This document shows, piece after piece, positions 13,995 to 21,345 of a stretch of 23,215 nucleotides of DNA. Positions within the stretch are counted from its first letter, which is position 1; each line of letters starts with the position of its first letter. Source of the stretch: a virus. The position numbers were made by a program, and so were the translations under genes. The notes beneath the pieces are model-generated. The model had not been told where the DNA came from, did not search any database, and saw only the letters and a program-made list of their open reading frames with translations. The stretch lies in IMG/VR virus record IMGVR_UViG_3300032213_000289, positions 1 through 23,215 of that record; one strand, written 5' to 3'.

Positions 13995-14870
13995 ATGAGT
14001 TTCTACGGTAGCGGAAATTACGGGCTAGGGGTTTATCCCGCTGGCGTTCCGTCCGGCTACGGTAGTGGCCTCTATGGTCGTGGAAGCTACGGCGAAGACG
14101 CAATTGAGGGCGCAGCGTTAATAACTGCGTCCTCAGACGTATCTGCTACAGCCCAAAGGATTAAGGATGGCTCTGCTGCAATCGCGGCAACATCCGATGT
14201 AACTGCATCTGCTATCCGTTATGCAAATGCTGCATCATTAATCACTGCAACGAGCGATGTAACTGTAGCTGCGGTCCGTATTCTGGTCGGTGCGGTTGCG
14301 ATTGATGCAACATCTGACGTTACGGTTGTCGGCCAGAAGACCATCCCCGGCGCTGCAACGATTGATGCGACCAGCGACCTAACAGCGACTGCAACACGCA
14401 CCACATTTGCAGCAGCAGAGATTAACGCCACATCTACACTTACGGTTAACGCTAACCGTATCGTATTTGCAGCGTCCGAAATAAACGCTGTGAGCGCCGT
14501 TACAGCGTCTGCCGTGCGTTATGCCCAGACAACCATCGACATTGCCTCTACGACGGCTCTGACGGCCTCTGGGGTGATGGTTAACTCGGCTGGTGCGGTA
14601 ATTACTGCAACATCCGACGTAATTGTCTCTGCTGGCATTCGGTTTACGGACAGCGCAGTGGTAAACGCCACTTCAACGGTTATATGTAATGCCGTTAAGA
14701 AGTGGGAGCCGGAGCCAATAACGCCGGAAACATGGACACCACAGGCCGATACGAGCGAAACGTGGACACCTGTTGTCGTAACTTCTGAAACTTGGACAGA
14801 AGTTGCAAATACTAACAAGACATGGACGCCAATTTCTGTTACAGCAGAGACTTGGCAGGAAGCTGCATGA
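13995..14870 (+). CDS. Repetitive fibre-like protein with 20-residue and decapeptide repeats (291 aa)
   Basis: A 291-residue protein with three zones. Residues 1-36 are Gly/Tyr-rich (YGSGNYGLGVYP, YGSGLYGRGSYG). Residues about 39-234 hold ten imperfect repeats of 19-21 residues with consensus near A-x-I-x-A-T-S-D-V-T-x-x-A-x-R-x-x-x-x-A, likely a beta-solenoid or stacked fibre. Residues 245-291 are five decapeptide repeats beginning ETWTP, ETWTP, ETWTE, KTWTP and ETWQE. It sits four bases after a tail-fibre gene and before another. Role as a tail fibre shaft with a Trp-rich tip is inferred. No catalytic motif is seen. Confidence 0.75.
   Translation: MSFYGSGNYGLGVYPAGVPSGYGSGLYGRGSYGEDAIEGAALITASSDVSATAQRIKDGSAAIAATSDVTASAIRYANAASLITATSDVTVAAVRILVGAVAIDATSDVTVVGQKTIPGAATIDATSDLTATATRTTFAAAEINATSTLTVNANRIVFAASEINAVSAVTASAVRYAQTTIDIASTTALTASGVMVNSAGAVITATSDVIVSAGIRFTDSAVVNATSTVICNAVKKWEPEPITPETWTPQADTSETWTPVVVTSETWTEVANTNKTWTPISVTAETWQEAA
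14109..14696 (+). repeat. Ten tandem ~60-bp coding repeats
   Basis: Ten imperfect units of 57-63 bases encode the I-x-A-T-S-D-V-T repeats of the fibre-like protein. The core codons for ATSDVT vary at third positions between copies, so the array is old or selected at protein level rather than newly duplicated. Confidence 0.8.
14727..14867 (+). repeat. Five tandem 30-bp coding repeats (ETWTP decapeptides)
   Basis: Four full units and one partial unit of exactly ten codons, each starting with Glu/Lys-Thr-Trp, close the fibre-like gene. Synonymous codons for the shared Thr and Glu positions differ between units, for example ACA, ACG and ACT. Confidence 0.85.
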
Positions 14871-14878
14871 GGTAAAAG

Positions 14879-15616
14879 ATGGCTGATACAACCACAACAA
14901 ATCTTGGTTTGACGAAACCAGAGGTCGGTGCTTCCGCCGATACTTGGGGAACCAAGCTAAATACAGACCTTGATCTGGTCGATGCGCTGTTCGCTGCCGC
15001 AGGCACAGGGACGAGCGTTGGCGTCAACGTAGGCGCTGGCAAGACGATTGCTGTTGCCGGGACACTGGCTCTGACAGGCACGATGACGGCCAATGGCGCT
15101 ACTCTTAGCCCAACGGAACTAAGCTATCTTGATGGCGTAACGTCAAACATCCAGACGCAGCTTGGCAACGCGATTACCGCTTCCGGCACAGCAACGCTGA
15201 CGAATAAGACGATTGCGTTTTCCAGCAACACGCTGACAGGTGTGGCTCCGCTGGCCTCTCCGACCTTCACTGGCACGGTAACGACTGCAACGACTGACCT
15301 TCTTGGCTCGGTTCGCTCAAACATCACGGCTGTTTCTGCAAGCGCGATTGACTGCTCTGCTGGTAACTTCTTCACCAAGACCGCATCTGGTGCGCTGACT
15401 TGGACGTTTACCAATGTGCCATCATCTCGCGCCTTCTCGCTGCTTCTCGAACTGACTAATGGCGGCACAGGCACACAGACTTGGCCTGCTGCTGTTAAGT
15501 GGCCGGGTGGGACTGCACCGACGCTGACGACATCTGGTGTCGATATTCTCGGCTTCATCACTGACGACGGCGGCACAACATGGCGCGGTGTCGCCCTTAT
15601 GGTGGATAGCAAATAA
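14879..15616 (+). CDS. Tail-fibre-like structural protein (245 aa)
   Basis: A 245-residue protein with a GAGGTAAAAG ribosome-binding site. The N-terminal TTTNLGLTKPEVGASADTWG followed by TKLNTDLDLVDALF is a recurring opening of phage fibre proteins; it probably attaches to the virion. A low-complexity Thr/Gly/Ala region follows (NVGAGKTIAVAGTLALTGTM), with ATLTNKTI and SPTFTGTVTT, both typical of fibre shafts. The C-terminal 90 residues look like a compact beta domain (FFTKTASGALTWTFTNVPSS to DDGGTTWRGVALMVDSK). Host or surface contact is likely but the receptor is unknown. The next gene starts on its stop. Confidence 0.85.
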   Translation: MADTTTTNLGLTKPEVGASADTWGTKLNTDLDLVDALFAAAGTGTSVGVNVGAGKTIAVAGTLALTGTMTANGATLSPTELSYLDGVTSNIQTQLGNAITASGTATLTNKTIAFSSNTLTGVAPLASPTFTGTVTTATTDLLGSVRSNITAVSASAIDCSAGNFFTKTASGALTWTFTNVPSSRAFSLLLELTNGGTGTQTWPAAVKWPGGTAPTLTTSGVDILGFITDDGGTTWRGVALMVDSK

Positions 15617-17592
15617 TGCTTGACCGCATTTTGATTGGTTCTTCCGTAGAGCCATCCGACCCTAATTTTAAGAACGTAACGCTGCTGCTCCACGGCGATG
15701 GAAGCAACGGCGCACAGAACAACACGTTCCTCGACAGCAGCACGAATAACTTCACCATCACCCGTAACGGCAACACGACGCAGGGATCGTTCTCTCCATA
15801 TGGAAGCAACTGGTCGAACTACTTTGATGGAAGCACTGGGTATATTACAGTTGCGCATAATAGCGCGTTAGATGTTTGGGATAGCGGCAGCGGTTCATTT
15901 ACTGTTGAGGCATGGATTTACGCCACTGCATCAATTGGAAATAACATATCAATTGTAGGCAAGGCACCAAATAACGGCTCACCTAGCTGGTCACCGGGCT
16001 GGGCATTTCAGGTCTACAATGGCTACTTGAACGTCAATACTCCAAGCGACACACGCCTGTTTAATAGCAATACAACATCTGTTCCGTTGAACCAATGGGT
16101 TCATTGCGTTCTTGTTAAAAGCGGCAGCACAGTAAGTATTTATCAAAATGGCGTTCGTGTCGGAACGACAACTAACAGCACTGCATATAGCAATACATTA
16201 GATGTCGTATCAATTGGGATTGACCGAAATTTTGCAGGAGGCAAGTTTCCGGGATATATCAGCAATGTAAGAATGGTTAAGGGAACTGCTGTCTACGACC
16301 CTTCTCAGTCGAGCCTAACTGTTCCAACCACGCCACTCACAGCAATCACCAACACATCACTGCTGACTTGCCAGAGCAACCGCTTCCGTGACGCCAGCAC
16401 GAACAACTTCACCATCACCCGCAATGGAGATGTGAGGGTAACAAACTTTGCTCCGTTTGCGCCTTCATCTGCTTACAGCACTAGCACGAATGGTGGCTCT
16501 GCGTATTTTGATGGCAGTGGGGATTATCTAACGTCATCAAGTAGTTCTGCACTAGGATTTGGGACTGGTGACTTCACTATAGAACTATGGTTCTATACTC
16601 CTGCATTTACAGCAATTCAGGCTCTAATTGATTTGCGTAGTGGTGCTGTTGCAGAGCCATTGGCATTAAGCGTGTCATCCTCTGGTCTTGCAAGAAGTTA
16701 TGATTTGACAGTTCGCACTGGAGGACAGTGTAACGCAAATCAATGGAACCATATTGCATGGGTTCGCGCATCAAACGTAAATACGGTCTATGTAAATGGT
16801 GTCGTTGGTCATAGTTGGACTAACGGTGCTGACTATGGATCATCGCGTCCTTCATGGATCGGTATGTCAGCCGGGGGAGGTTCAGAGCCATTTACTGGAT
16901 ATATTTCCAATCTCCGTGTGGTTAAAGGTTCAGCAGTCTATACAGCGGCATTCACACCGCCAACATCTCCCGTTACGGCCATTACAAACACGCAATTGCT
17001 GTTAAACGCCACCAATGCCGCCATCTTCGACAACTCAATGAAGAACGACCTTGAGACTGCCGGAAACGCTCAGATCAGCACAAGCGTTAAGAAGTTTGGC
17101 ACGGGGTCGATGGCGTTTGATGGGAGTGGGGATTGGCTTGGTCTGCCATCAGCCCCACAATTATATTTCGGCACTAGTGATTTCACTGCTGAGGCTTGGA
17201 TTTATCCAACTGGCGGTTCAGGAAACCGCGCCGTTTTCACTGGCAGTGTAACTAACGGCTTTGCATTTTATATAAATAGCTCAGGTAAAATTGCAGTTGC
17301 AAAGTCCAGCGTTGCCGAAATCATCGCTAGCACAACAACCATTTCTACGTCTGGATTTACACATGTAGCTGCCACGCGCAGTGGTAATACTTTCCGTATT
17401 TTTGTAAACGGGACTCTTGAGGCGACAGTTACATCGTCTCAGGATTTTACGGCATTCAATGATAACAGGATAGGATACGAAAATGGTTCTTCATACTATG
17501 TTGGATACATCGACGAACTTCGTATCACATCTGGCGTAGCCCGCTATACCGCAACCTTTACGGCCCCAACGGCCCCATTCCCGAATAAGTAA
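15616..17592 (+). CDS. Triple LamG/concanavalin-like adhesin (658 aa)
   Basis: A 658-residue protein with three concanavalin A-like (LamG-type) domains at about 20-255, 257-470 and 472-650. Each has an FDGS strand (YFDGSTGYIT, YFDGSGDYLT, AFDGSGDWLG), a core strand (FTVEAWIY, FTIELWFY, FTAEAWIY), and a closing GYIS/GYID motif (GYISNVRMVKGTAVYD, GYISNLRVVKGSAVYT, GYIDELRITSGVARYT). Domains 1 and 2 are preceded by the same STNNFTITRNG linker. LamG folds usually bind carbohydrate or protein, so a receptor-binding role on the tail is likely. Placement between fibre and fibre-chaperone genes supports that. Base composition within the domains is more AT-rich than in the linkers. Confidence 0.85.
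   Translation: MLDRILIGSSVEPSDPNFKNVTLLLHGDGSNGAQNNTFLDSSTNNFTITRNGNTTQGSFSPYGSNWSNYFDGSTGYITVAHNSALDVWDSGSGSFTVEAWIYATASIGNNISIVGKAPNNGSPSWSPGWAFQVYNGYLNVNTPSDTRLFNSNTTSVPLNQWVHCVLVKSGSTVSIYQNGVRVGTTTNSTAYSNTLDVVSIGIDRNFAGGKFPGYISNVRMVKGTAVYDPSQSSLTVPTTPLTAITNTSLLTCQSNRFRDASTNNFTITRNGDVRVTNFAPFAPSSAYSTSTNGGSAYFDGSGDYLTSSSSSALGFGTGDFTIELWFYTPAFTAIQALIDLRSGAVAEPLALSVSSSGLARSYDLTVRTGGQCNANQWNHIAWVRASNVNTVYVNGVVGHSWTNGADYGSSRPSWIGMSAGGGSEPFTGYISNLRVVKGSAVYTAAFTPPTSPVTAITNTQLLLNATNAAIFDNSMKNDLETAGNAQISTSVKKFGTGSMAFDGSGDWLGLPSAPQLYFGTSDFTAEAWIYPTGGSGNRAVFTGSVTNGFAFYINSSGKIAVAKSSVAEIIASTTTISTSGFTHVAATRSGNTFRIFVNGTLEATVTSSQDFTAFNDNRIGYENGSSYYVGYIDELRITSGVARYTATFTAPTAPFPNK
15739..15770 (+). repeat. 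Direct repeat, copy 1, in the LamG gene
   Basis: This 32-base segment matches 16396-16427 with only three mismatches. Both encode the STNNFTITRNG linker in front of LamG domains 1 and 2, so it may mark the junction of a duplicated or exchangeable module. Confidence 0.8.
16396..16427 (+). repeat. Direct repeat, copy 2, in the LamG gene
   Basis: Second copy of the 32-base segment at 15739-15770. It lies at the boundary between LamG domains 1 and 2; no third copy precedes domain 3. Confidence 0.8.
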
Positions 17593-17604
17593 CTGGAGGC
17601 AAAA

Positions 17605-18054
17605 ATGATTGTCGCTATCGTAAATAACGGAGCCATCGAACAGACGGGTGACCTATACGTCCTGTTCCCTAACGTATCGTTCCCTGCCTCTGGGCCGGAA
17701 GCTGAATGGATGGCTGAGAACAACCTTGTTCCAGTGACCTATTTTAAGGCGCATGACGCAGCCACACAGAAGCTGGTTTCCTGCGAAGCCTATCTCGAAG
17801 GTGGCGATGTCTACGCAGTGAACGTGGAAAGCCTCTCGGCTGACGAACTGGCCGCTAAGGATGCGTCCACGATTGCGGTTTACAAGTCTGTCCGCAACAA
17901 GAAGCTGGCCGAATGCGATTGGACACAGCTTGCAGACGTTAACCTGACGGCTGACTGCAAGACTGCTTTCACGGCATACCGCCAAGCCTTGCGTGATGCT
18001 GATATGCTTAATCCGACTTGGCCGGACGCTCCTGCTGAAGAGTGGGCTGCCTAA
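17605..18054 (+). CDS. Tail fibre assembly chaperone
   Basis: A 149-residue protein after a CTGGAGGC ribosome-binding site. The C-terminal half contains VRNKKLAECDWTQLADVNLT, then AYRQALRDADMLNPTWPDAP. This is the R-x-K-L-x-E-x-DWTQL...YRQALRD...P pattern of phage tail assembly chaperones (the Phage_tail_APC type, as I recall). Such proteins help fibre subunits fold or trimerise and are usually encoded directly after the fibre gene, as here. The N-terminal half (IVNNGAIEQTGDLYVLFPNV) may contact the fibre itself. It is complete. Confidence 0.82.
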   Translation: MIVAIVNNGAIEQTGDLYVLFPNVSFPASGPEAEWMAENNLVPVTYFKAHDAATQKLVSCEAYLEGGDVYAVNVESLSADELAAKDASTIAVYKSVRNKKLAECDWTQLADVNLTADCKTAFTAYRQALRDADMLNPTWPDAPAEEWAA

Positions 18055-18056
18055 CA

Positions 18057-18275
18057 ATGGATATGTCATTCGGCATTGATACTCTTCTCACCCTGATTGC
18101 TGGCGTCTTTGCCATCATTGGCGTTTGGACGCAGTTAAGCAATCGTCTCGCTATTCTGGAAACAAAGCTGGAATATGGTGACGAGAAGTTCAACGCCATC
18201 GACAAGAAGTTTGATGAGGTGATGATGCACCTCCGCCGGATTGAAGACAAGTTGGACAATAAGGCAGACCGATGA
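18057..18275 (+). CDS. Membrane protein with coiled-coil tail, holin candidate (72 aa)
   Basis: A 72-residue protein. I start it at ATG 18057 (MDMSFGIDTLL); ATG 18063 is also possible, and the upstream ribosome-binding site is weak. A transmembrane segment covers about residues 8-26 (LLTLIAGVFAIIGVW). A cytoplasmic or periplasmic heptad-rich helix follows (LETKLEYGDEKFNAIDKKFD, MMHLRRIEDKLDNK). It opens the lysis cassette, overlapping the next gene by 4 bases. The single-span layout resembles pinholin- or antiholin-type proteins, but no family assignment is possible. Confidence 0.65.
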   Translation: MDMSFGIDTLLTLIAGVFAIIGVWTQLSNRLAILETKLEYGDEKFNAIDKKFDEVMMHLRRIEDKLDNKADR

Positions 18276-18724
18276 GTTTCTTAAACGACTTTGAGAGCAA
18301 GGCAGAGGGCGTGAACGATACTGTTGAGTTCGTTATCCGCGTTGCCATTGTAACGCTGGCAGCCGTTATCCTTGTGGTGGTTATGGCGCTGGTCGTCGGC
18401 CTATTCGTGCCGAACGATGTAGTTGAGAGTGCGGCCATCCTTGAGACAATCAACCCTGCGTTCCAGACCATCATCGGTGCGTTCGTTGGTTTGCTTGGTG
18501 GCCTTTCTCTGAACGCCAATGCGCGTGACAAGGAAGAGCCTGTTGAACCCGTTGAGCCTGAACCAGTAGCGCCGCCCGCACCACCAGCCCCAGCCGTTGA
18601 GTTGGATGACGACGACGACATGGAGCCGTGGGAAATGTATCGCAACGATCTTCGCTACGACAACAACGATGACGGCAAGGTTGACGAAGATGACTTTCCG
18701 AATTGGCGTAATCCGGGGCAGTAA
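18272..18724 (+). CDS. Two-span membrane protein with Pro-rich linker and EF-hand loop (150 aa)
   Basis: A 150-residue protein in the lysis region. Transmembrane segments lie at about 20-46 and 57-80 (LETINPAFQTIIGAFVGLLG). Residues 88-110 form a Pro/Glu linker (EEPVEPVEPEPVAPPAPPAP). The C-terminus is acidic and ends with a canonical EF-hand loop, DNNDDGKVDEDD at 130-141, with Asp/Asn at positions 1, 3 and 5, Gly at 6, Val at 8 and Asp at 12. Such a loop could bind calcium, although no paired EF-hand is present. It may be the holin or a holin regulator. Position is the evidence for that; the sequence gives no family match. Confidence 0.65.
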   Translation: MSFLNDFESKAEGVNDTVEFVIRVAIVTLAAVILVVVMALVVGLFVPNDVVESAAILETINPAFQTIIGAFVGLLGGLSLNANARDKEEPVEPVEPEPVAPPAPPAPAVELDDDDDMEPWEMYRNDLRYDNNDDGKVDEDDFPNWRNPGQ

Positions 18725-18891
18725 TGGCTGATAACCTATCGACCGTTGAACTGATCGGTCAACTCTGGCCCGTCGTTCTCGCCTTCATCTCGCTTACAAT
18801 CATCCTCGCCAAGATGGATGTGCGGCTGGGCGTGACGGAAGAGAAGATCAAGACGCTGTTTGAATTGTGGAATAAGGGGCAGGACAAGTGA
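18724..18891 (+). CDS. Membrane protein with short coiled coil, holin/antiholin candidate (55 aa)
   Basis: A 55-residue ORF whose start overlaps the preceding stop by one base (TAATG). One transmembrane segment (LIGQLWPVVLAFISLTIILA, residues about 10-29) is followed by a charged helix (RLGVTEEKIKTLFELWNKGQ). The layout mirrors the 72-residue protein at 18057: one span, then heptads. Its last codons carry AGGGG for the endolysin and overlap its GTG start by 4 bases. Role in timing lysis is inferred from position. Confidence 0.6.
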   Translation: MADNLSTVELIGQLWPVVLAFISLTIILAKMDVRLGVTEEKIKTLFELWNKGQDK

Positions 18892-19502
18892 GCCTGATTG
18901 AACTGCAAAAGAAGATCGGCGTTACGCCTGACGGAGCGTTTGGTCCCGGCACACTCAAGGCCGCGATGAAATATTACAAGCTGACACCACGCCGCGCTGC
19001 ACACTTCTTCGCCCAGTGCGCTCACGAAAGCGGCAACTTTAGGGCTTTTTCGGAGAACCTGAATTATGGCGCAAAAGGGCTTCGCGGTATTTTTAGAAAA
19101 TATTTCCCTACTGATGCAATGGCTAGGGCGTATGAACGACAGCCAAAAAAGATTGCTAATCGGGTATATGCAAGCCGCATGGGCAATGGTGACGAAGCGT
19201 CGGGCGAAGGTTTCGCATACAAAGGACGAGGAGCCTTGCAATTAACTGGCAAGGCTAACTACCAAGCGTTTGCAAATTATATCAATCGTCCTGACATCAT
19301 GACGAACCCTGATCTGGTAGCAACCGAACTGGCTTTTGAAAGCGCATTGTGGTTCTTCGACAAGAACAAGCTGTGGGCTATTTGCGACCAAGGCGTAAAC
19401 GACGCCGCCATCCTTGCACTAACTAAGCGCATCAATGGTGGGACGCATGGCCTCGATGACCGCAAGGCCAAGACAAAGAAGTTCTACTCTTGGTTCTCAT
19501 GA
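18888..19502 (+). CDS. Endolysin, glycoside hydrolase family 19
   Basis: A 204-residue muralytic enzyme that cleaves the glycan backbone of peptidoglycan at the end of infection. GH19 landmarks are AHFFAQCAHESGNF with catalytic Glu47, FSENLNY with Glu56, IANRVYASRMGNGDEASGEG, and YKGRGALQLTGKANY. Residues 1-30 (LIELQKKIGVTPDGAFGPGT) look like a shortened peptidoglycan-binding repeat fused in front. No signal peptide is seen, so export depends on a holin. It starts at GTG 18888 with AGGGG about eight bases before. Neighbours are holin candidates upstream and spanins downstream. Confidence 0.93.
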   Translation: MSLIELQKKIGVTPDGAFGPGTLKAAMKYYKLTPRRAAHFFAQCAHESGNFRAFSENLNYGAKGLRGIFRKYFPTDAMARAYERQPKKIANRVYASRMGNGDEASGEGFAYKGRGALQLTGKANYQAFANYINRPDIMTNPDLVATELAFESALWFFDKNKLWAICDQGVNDAAILALTKRINGGTHGLDDRKAKTKKFYSWFS

Positions 19503-19517
19503 AAGGGTGTTTGGCAA

Positions 19518-19877
19518 ATGCTCCCGTTTAATCCGATCATGGGCTATGTGGCGGCAGGCGCTCTTGTTATTGGCCTCGCAGCCGGATGGAAAGTCAAGGA
19601 TTGGCAATGTGATGCCGCGTATTCCAAGGCTCTGGAAAAAGCTGAAAAGCAACGCCAGCAGATGCAAGGAAAGATAGATGAGGTTTCTTCGCTTTACCAA
19701 GAACAGCAAGATAAAGCCGATGTGGTGGTCGCCGGAGAGCGAGAAACAATCCGCGAGATATATAAGACTTTTCCTGCTGTCCCTGCTGATTGCATTCCTG
19801 ATCATCGTGTTGTCGGGCTGCTCGAAGGCGGTGTCAATCGTGCCAATGCCGCTGCCTCCAGCGAACCTAGCAAGTAA
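19518..19877 (+). CDS. i-spanin (Rz-like)
   Basis: A 119-residue inner-membrane spanin subunit. An N-terminal anchor covers about residues 7-24 (IMGYVAAGALVIGLAAGW). A periplasmic coiled coil follows (YSKALEKAEKQRQQMQGKID, then QEQQDKADVVVAGERETIRE). The end resembles other phage Rz proteins (FPAVPADCIPDHRVVGLLEG). Together with the o-spanin it links and fuses inner and outer membranes after the endolysin has degraded peptidoglycan. This implies a Gram-negative host. The upstream AAGGG is about ten bases from ATG 19518. The o-spanin gene overlaps it by 200 bases in another frame. Confidence 0.85.
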   Translation: MLPFNPIMGYVAAGALVIGLAAGWKVKDWQCDAAYSKALEKAEKQRQQMQGKIDEVSSLYQEQQDKADVVVAGERETIREIYKTFPAVPADCIPDHRVVGLLEGGVNRANAAASSEPSK

Positions 19878-20025
19878 CTGCCCACCTCTTCCAAATCCGC
19901 CTTCCACACTCACCGATCCTGAACGCGCTATCTGGGAAGTAGAAATAATTGCCAAGTATGGTGATTGTGCGCTAAGGCACAAAATGACTGTTGATGCTTG
20001 GACGCAGGCCGCTAAGTCAAAGTGA
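19678..20025 (+). CDS. o-spanin lipoprotein (Rz1-like), overlapping the i-spanin gene
   Basis: A 115-residue lipoprotein read in the +1 frame relative to the i-spanin. ATG 19678 has AAGGA at 19666-19670, seven bases ahead; ATG 19720 would shorten the N-terminus to a more usual length. The signal region is LFLLSLLIAFLIIVLSGC with lipobox Cys48. The mature part is Pro-rich (VPMPLPPANLASNCPPLPNP) as in Rz1, then a short conserved-looking tail. It should be attached to the outer membrane and pair with the i-spanin. It starts inside and ends 148 bases past its partner, the overlapping Rz/Rz1 arrangement. Confidence 0.85.
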   Translation: MRFLRFTKNSKIKPMWWSPESEKQSARYIRLFLLSLLIAFLIIVLSGCSKAVSIVPMPLPPANLASNCPPLPNPPSTLTDPERAIWEVEIIAKYGDCALRHKMTVDAWTQAAKSK

Positions 20026-20037
20026 GGGAGATGGGCG

Positions 20038-21033
20038 ATGCCTAACATCATAGTTAGCGACGAAGAATTTGTTAAAATGTGGCAAGAGGCAGACGGCAGC
20101 CCGCGCCGAATGCACGAAATGACAGGTATAACCGAGCGGAATATCTACGCCCGTCGTCACGCTCTTGCTGGCCGTGGCATTATCCTAAAAAGCATTCCAC
20201 GAGGAACCGCTAAAGGCAATTGGTCAAAAGATAATGTTGGCCGTTCGTATAAGGGCCAAAACAATCTGAGCGTCCACAATGGAAACGTTATTGTGTTCTC
20301 AGATGCCCACTGGTGGCCGGATCACCAGCGCACGGTTGCAAATGAAGCCCTTCATATTCTCATTAAAGACCTAAAGCCAGTTGCTGTCGTTGCTAATGGT
20401 GACTTGTTTGATGGCGCTAGGGTGTCACGCCACGCACCAATTGGCTGGGCTGATTTACCATCTGTTCGCGGTGAGCTTGAGATTTGCCAAGAACGCATGG
20501 CTGACATTGAGATGATTATCCCCAAAGGCTGTCAGACGTTCTGGAATGTCGGGAACCATGATGCCCGCTTTGACCGTGCGCTGATTACGAACGCTCCAGA
20601 ATATGAAGGCGTTGTCGAGCGTTTAGAAGATAAGTTTGACCGCTGGGATTTTGCTTGGTCGCTGACAGTCAACGATGATGTTATGATTAAGCATCGTTAT
20701 CACAACGGCATCCACGCTGCGTATAACAACGCTCTCAAGTCTGGGAAGACAATCGTTACTGGACACCTTCATCGCCTCGCTGTGACGCCCTGGGCGGACT
20801 ATAATGGCCGTCGCTGGGGTGTGGATACTGGAACGCTTGCCAATCCTCACGGACCGCAGTTTGATTACGCTGAGAATAATCCTTCTCCTCACACATCGGG
20901 ATTTGCAGTCCTAACTTTCAAGGATGGGATGCTGCTTCCACCAGAGCTTTGCGAGGTGATTGATGACAAGGCGTATTTTCGGGGCCAATGTGTATACGAC
21001 GGAGCAAGTGAAGATGACCATCTCAGCGATTGA
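20038..21033 (+). CDS. Calcineurin-like metallophosphoesterase (331 aa)
   Basis: A 331-residue predicted metal-dependent phosphoesterase. The motifs of the superfamily are present in order: SDAH (88-91), NGDLFDG (120-126, Asp122), GNHDAR (172-177), a KHRYHNG His (about 219-222), and GHLH (242-245). Residues 1-45 resemble a small helix-turn-helix (RRMHEMTGITERNIYARRHA), a layout seen in phage DNA-acting phosphoesterases. Substrate is not clear: DNA ends, nucleotides or another phosphate ester are all possible. It lies between the lysis and tail genes, with a GAGGGAGATG signal. The next gene starts within its 3' end. Confidence 0.88.
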   Translation: MPNIIVSDEEFVKMWQEADGSPRRMHEMTGITERNIYARRHALAGRGIILKSIPRGTAKGNWSKDNVGRSYKGQNNLSVHNGNVIVFSDAHWWPDHQRTVANEALHILIKDLKPVAVVANGDLFDGARVSRHAPIGWADLPSVRGELEICQERMADIEMIIPKGCQTFWNVGNHDARFDRALITNAPEYEGVVERLEDKFDRWDFAWSLTVNDDVMIKHRYHNGIHAAYNNALKSGKTIVTGHLHRLAVTPWADYNGRRWGVDTGTLANPHGPQFDYAENNPSPHTSGFAVLTFKDGMLLPPELCEVIDDKAYFRGQCVYDGASEDDHLSD

Positions 21034-21343
21034 GTTTCTTGAACGTGCCGCCGACCTGATGCTCGAAAGGGCTAAGGAATACGACAGCGAAGATGGTGAA
21101 CGGAGCATGAGATCAACGGTTGCGGCGTTCAACGTCCTGACCGGGAATATCCTCTCAGAGCAGGAAGGTTGGCTGTTTATGCTCCTTCTAAAGATTGCTC
21201 GACAGCATCAAACACCTGATTGGCATCAGGACAGTTCAGAGGATGCGATTGCTTATGCGGCCTTAATGGCAGAGGCATGGCAAAACGAAGAGGAAGATGA
21301 TATAGAGATCATATTCAAGTTCACTCCTGACGATGATGAGTAG
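21014..21343 (+). CDS. DUF6378-like small protein (109 aa)
   Basis: A 109-residue helical protein. I start it at ATG 21014 (MTISAIEFLERAADLMLERA), nine bases after GGAG; ATG 20963 would add 17 residues and also has a GAGG signal. The sequence AKEYDSEDGERSMRSTVAAF followed by NVLTGNILSEQEGWLFMLLL and SSEDAIAYAALMAEA is the pattern I associate with DUF6378, a phage and prophage family without a firmly assigned function. The acidic tail reads EEEDDIEIIFKFTPDDDE. It overlaps the phosphoesterase by 20 bases and precedes the gp10-like gene by two. Confidence 0.75.
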   Translation: MTISAIEFLERAADLMLERAKEYDSEDGERSMRSTVAAFNVLTGNILSEQEGWLFMLLLKIARQHQTPDWHQDSSEDAIAYAALMAEAWQNEEEDDIEIIFKFTPDDDE

Positions 21344-21345
21344 CT

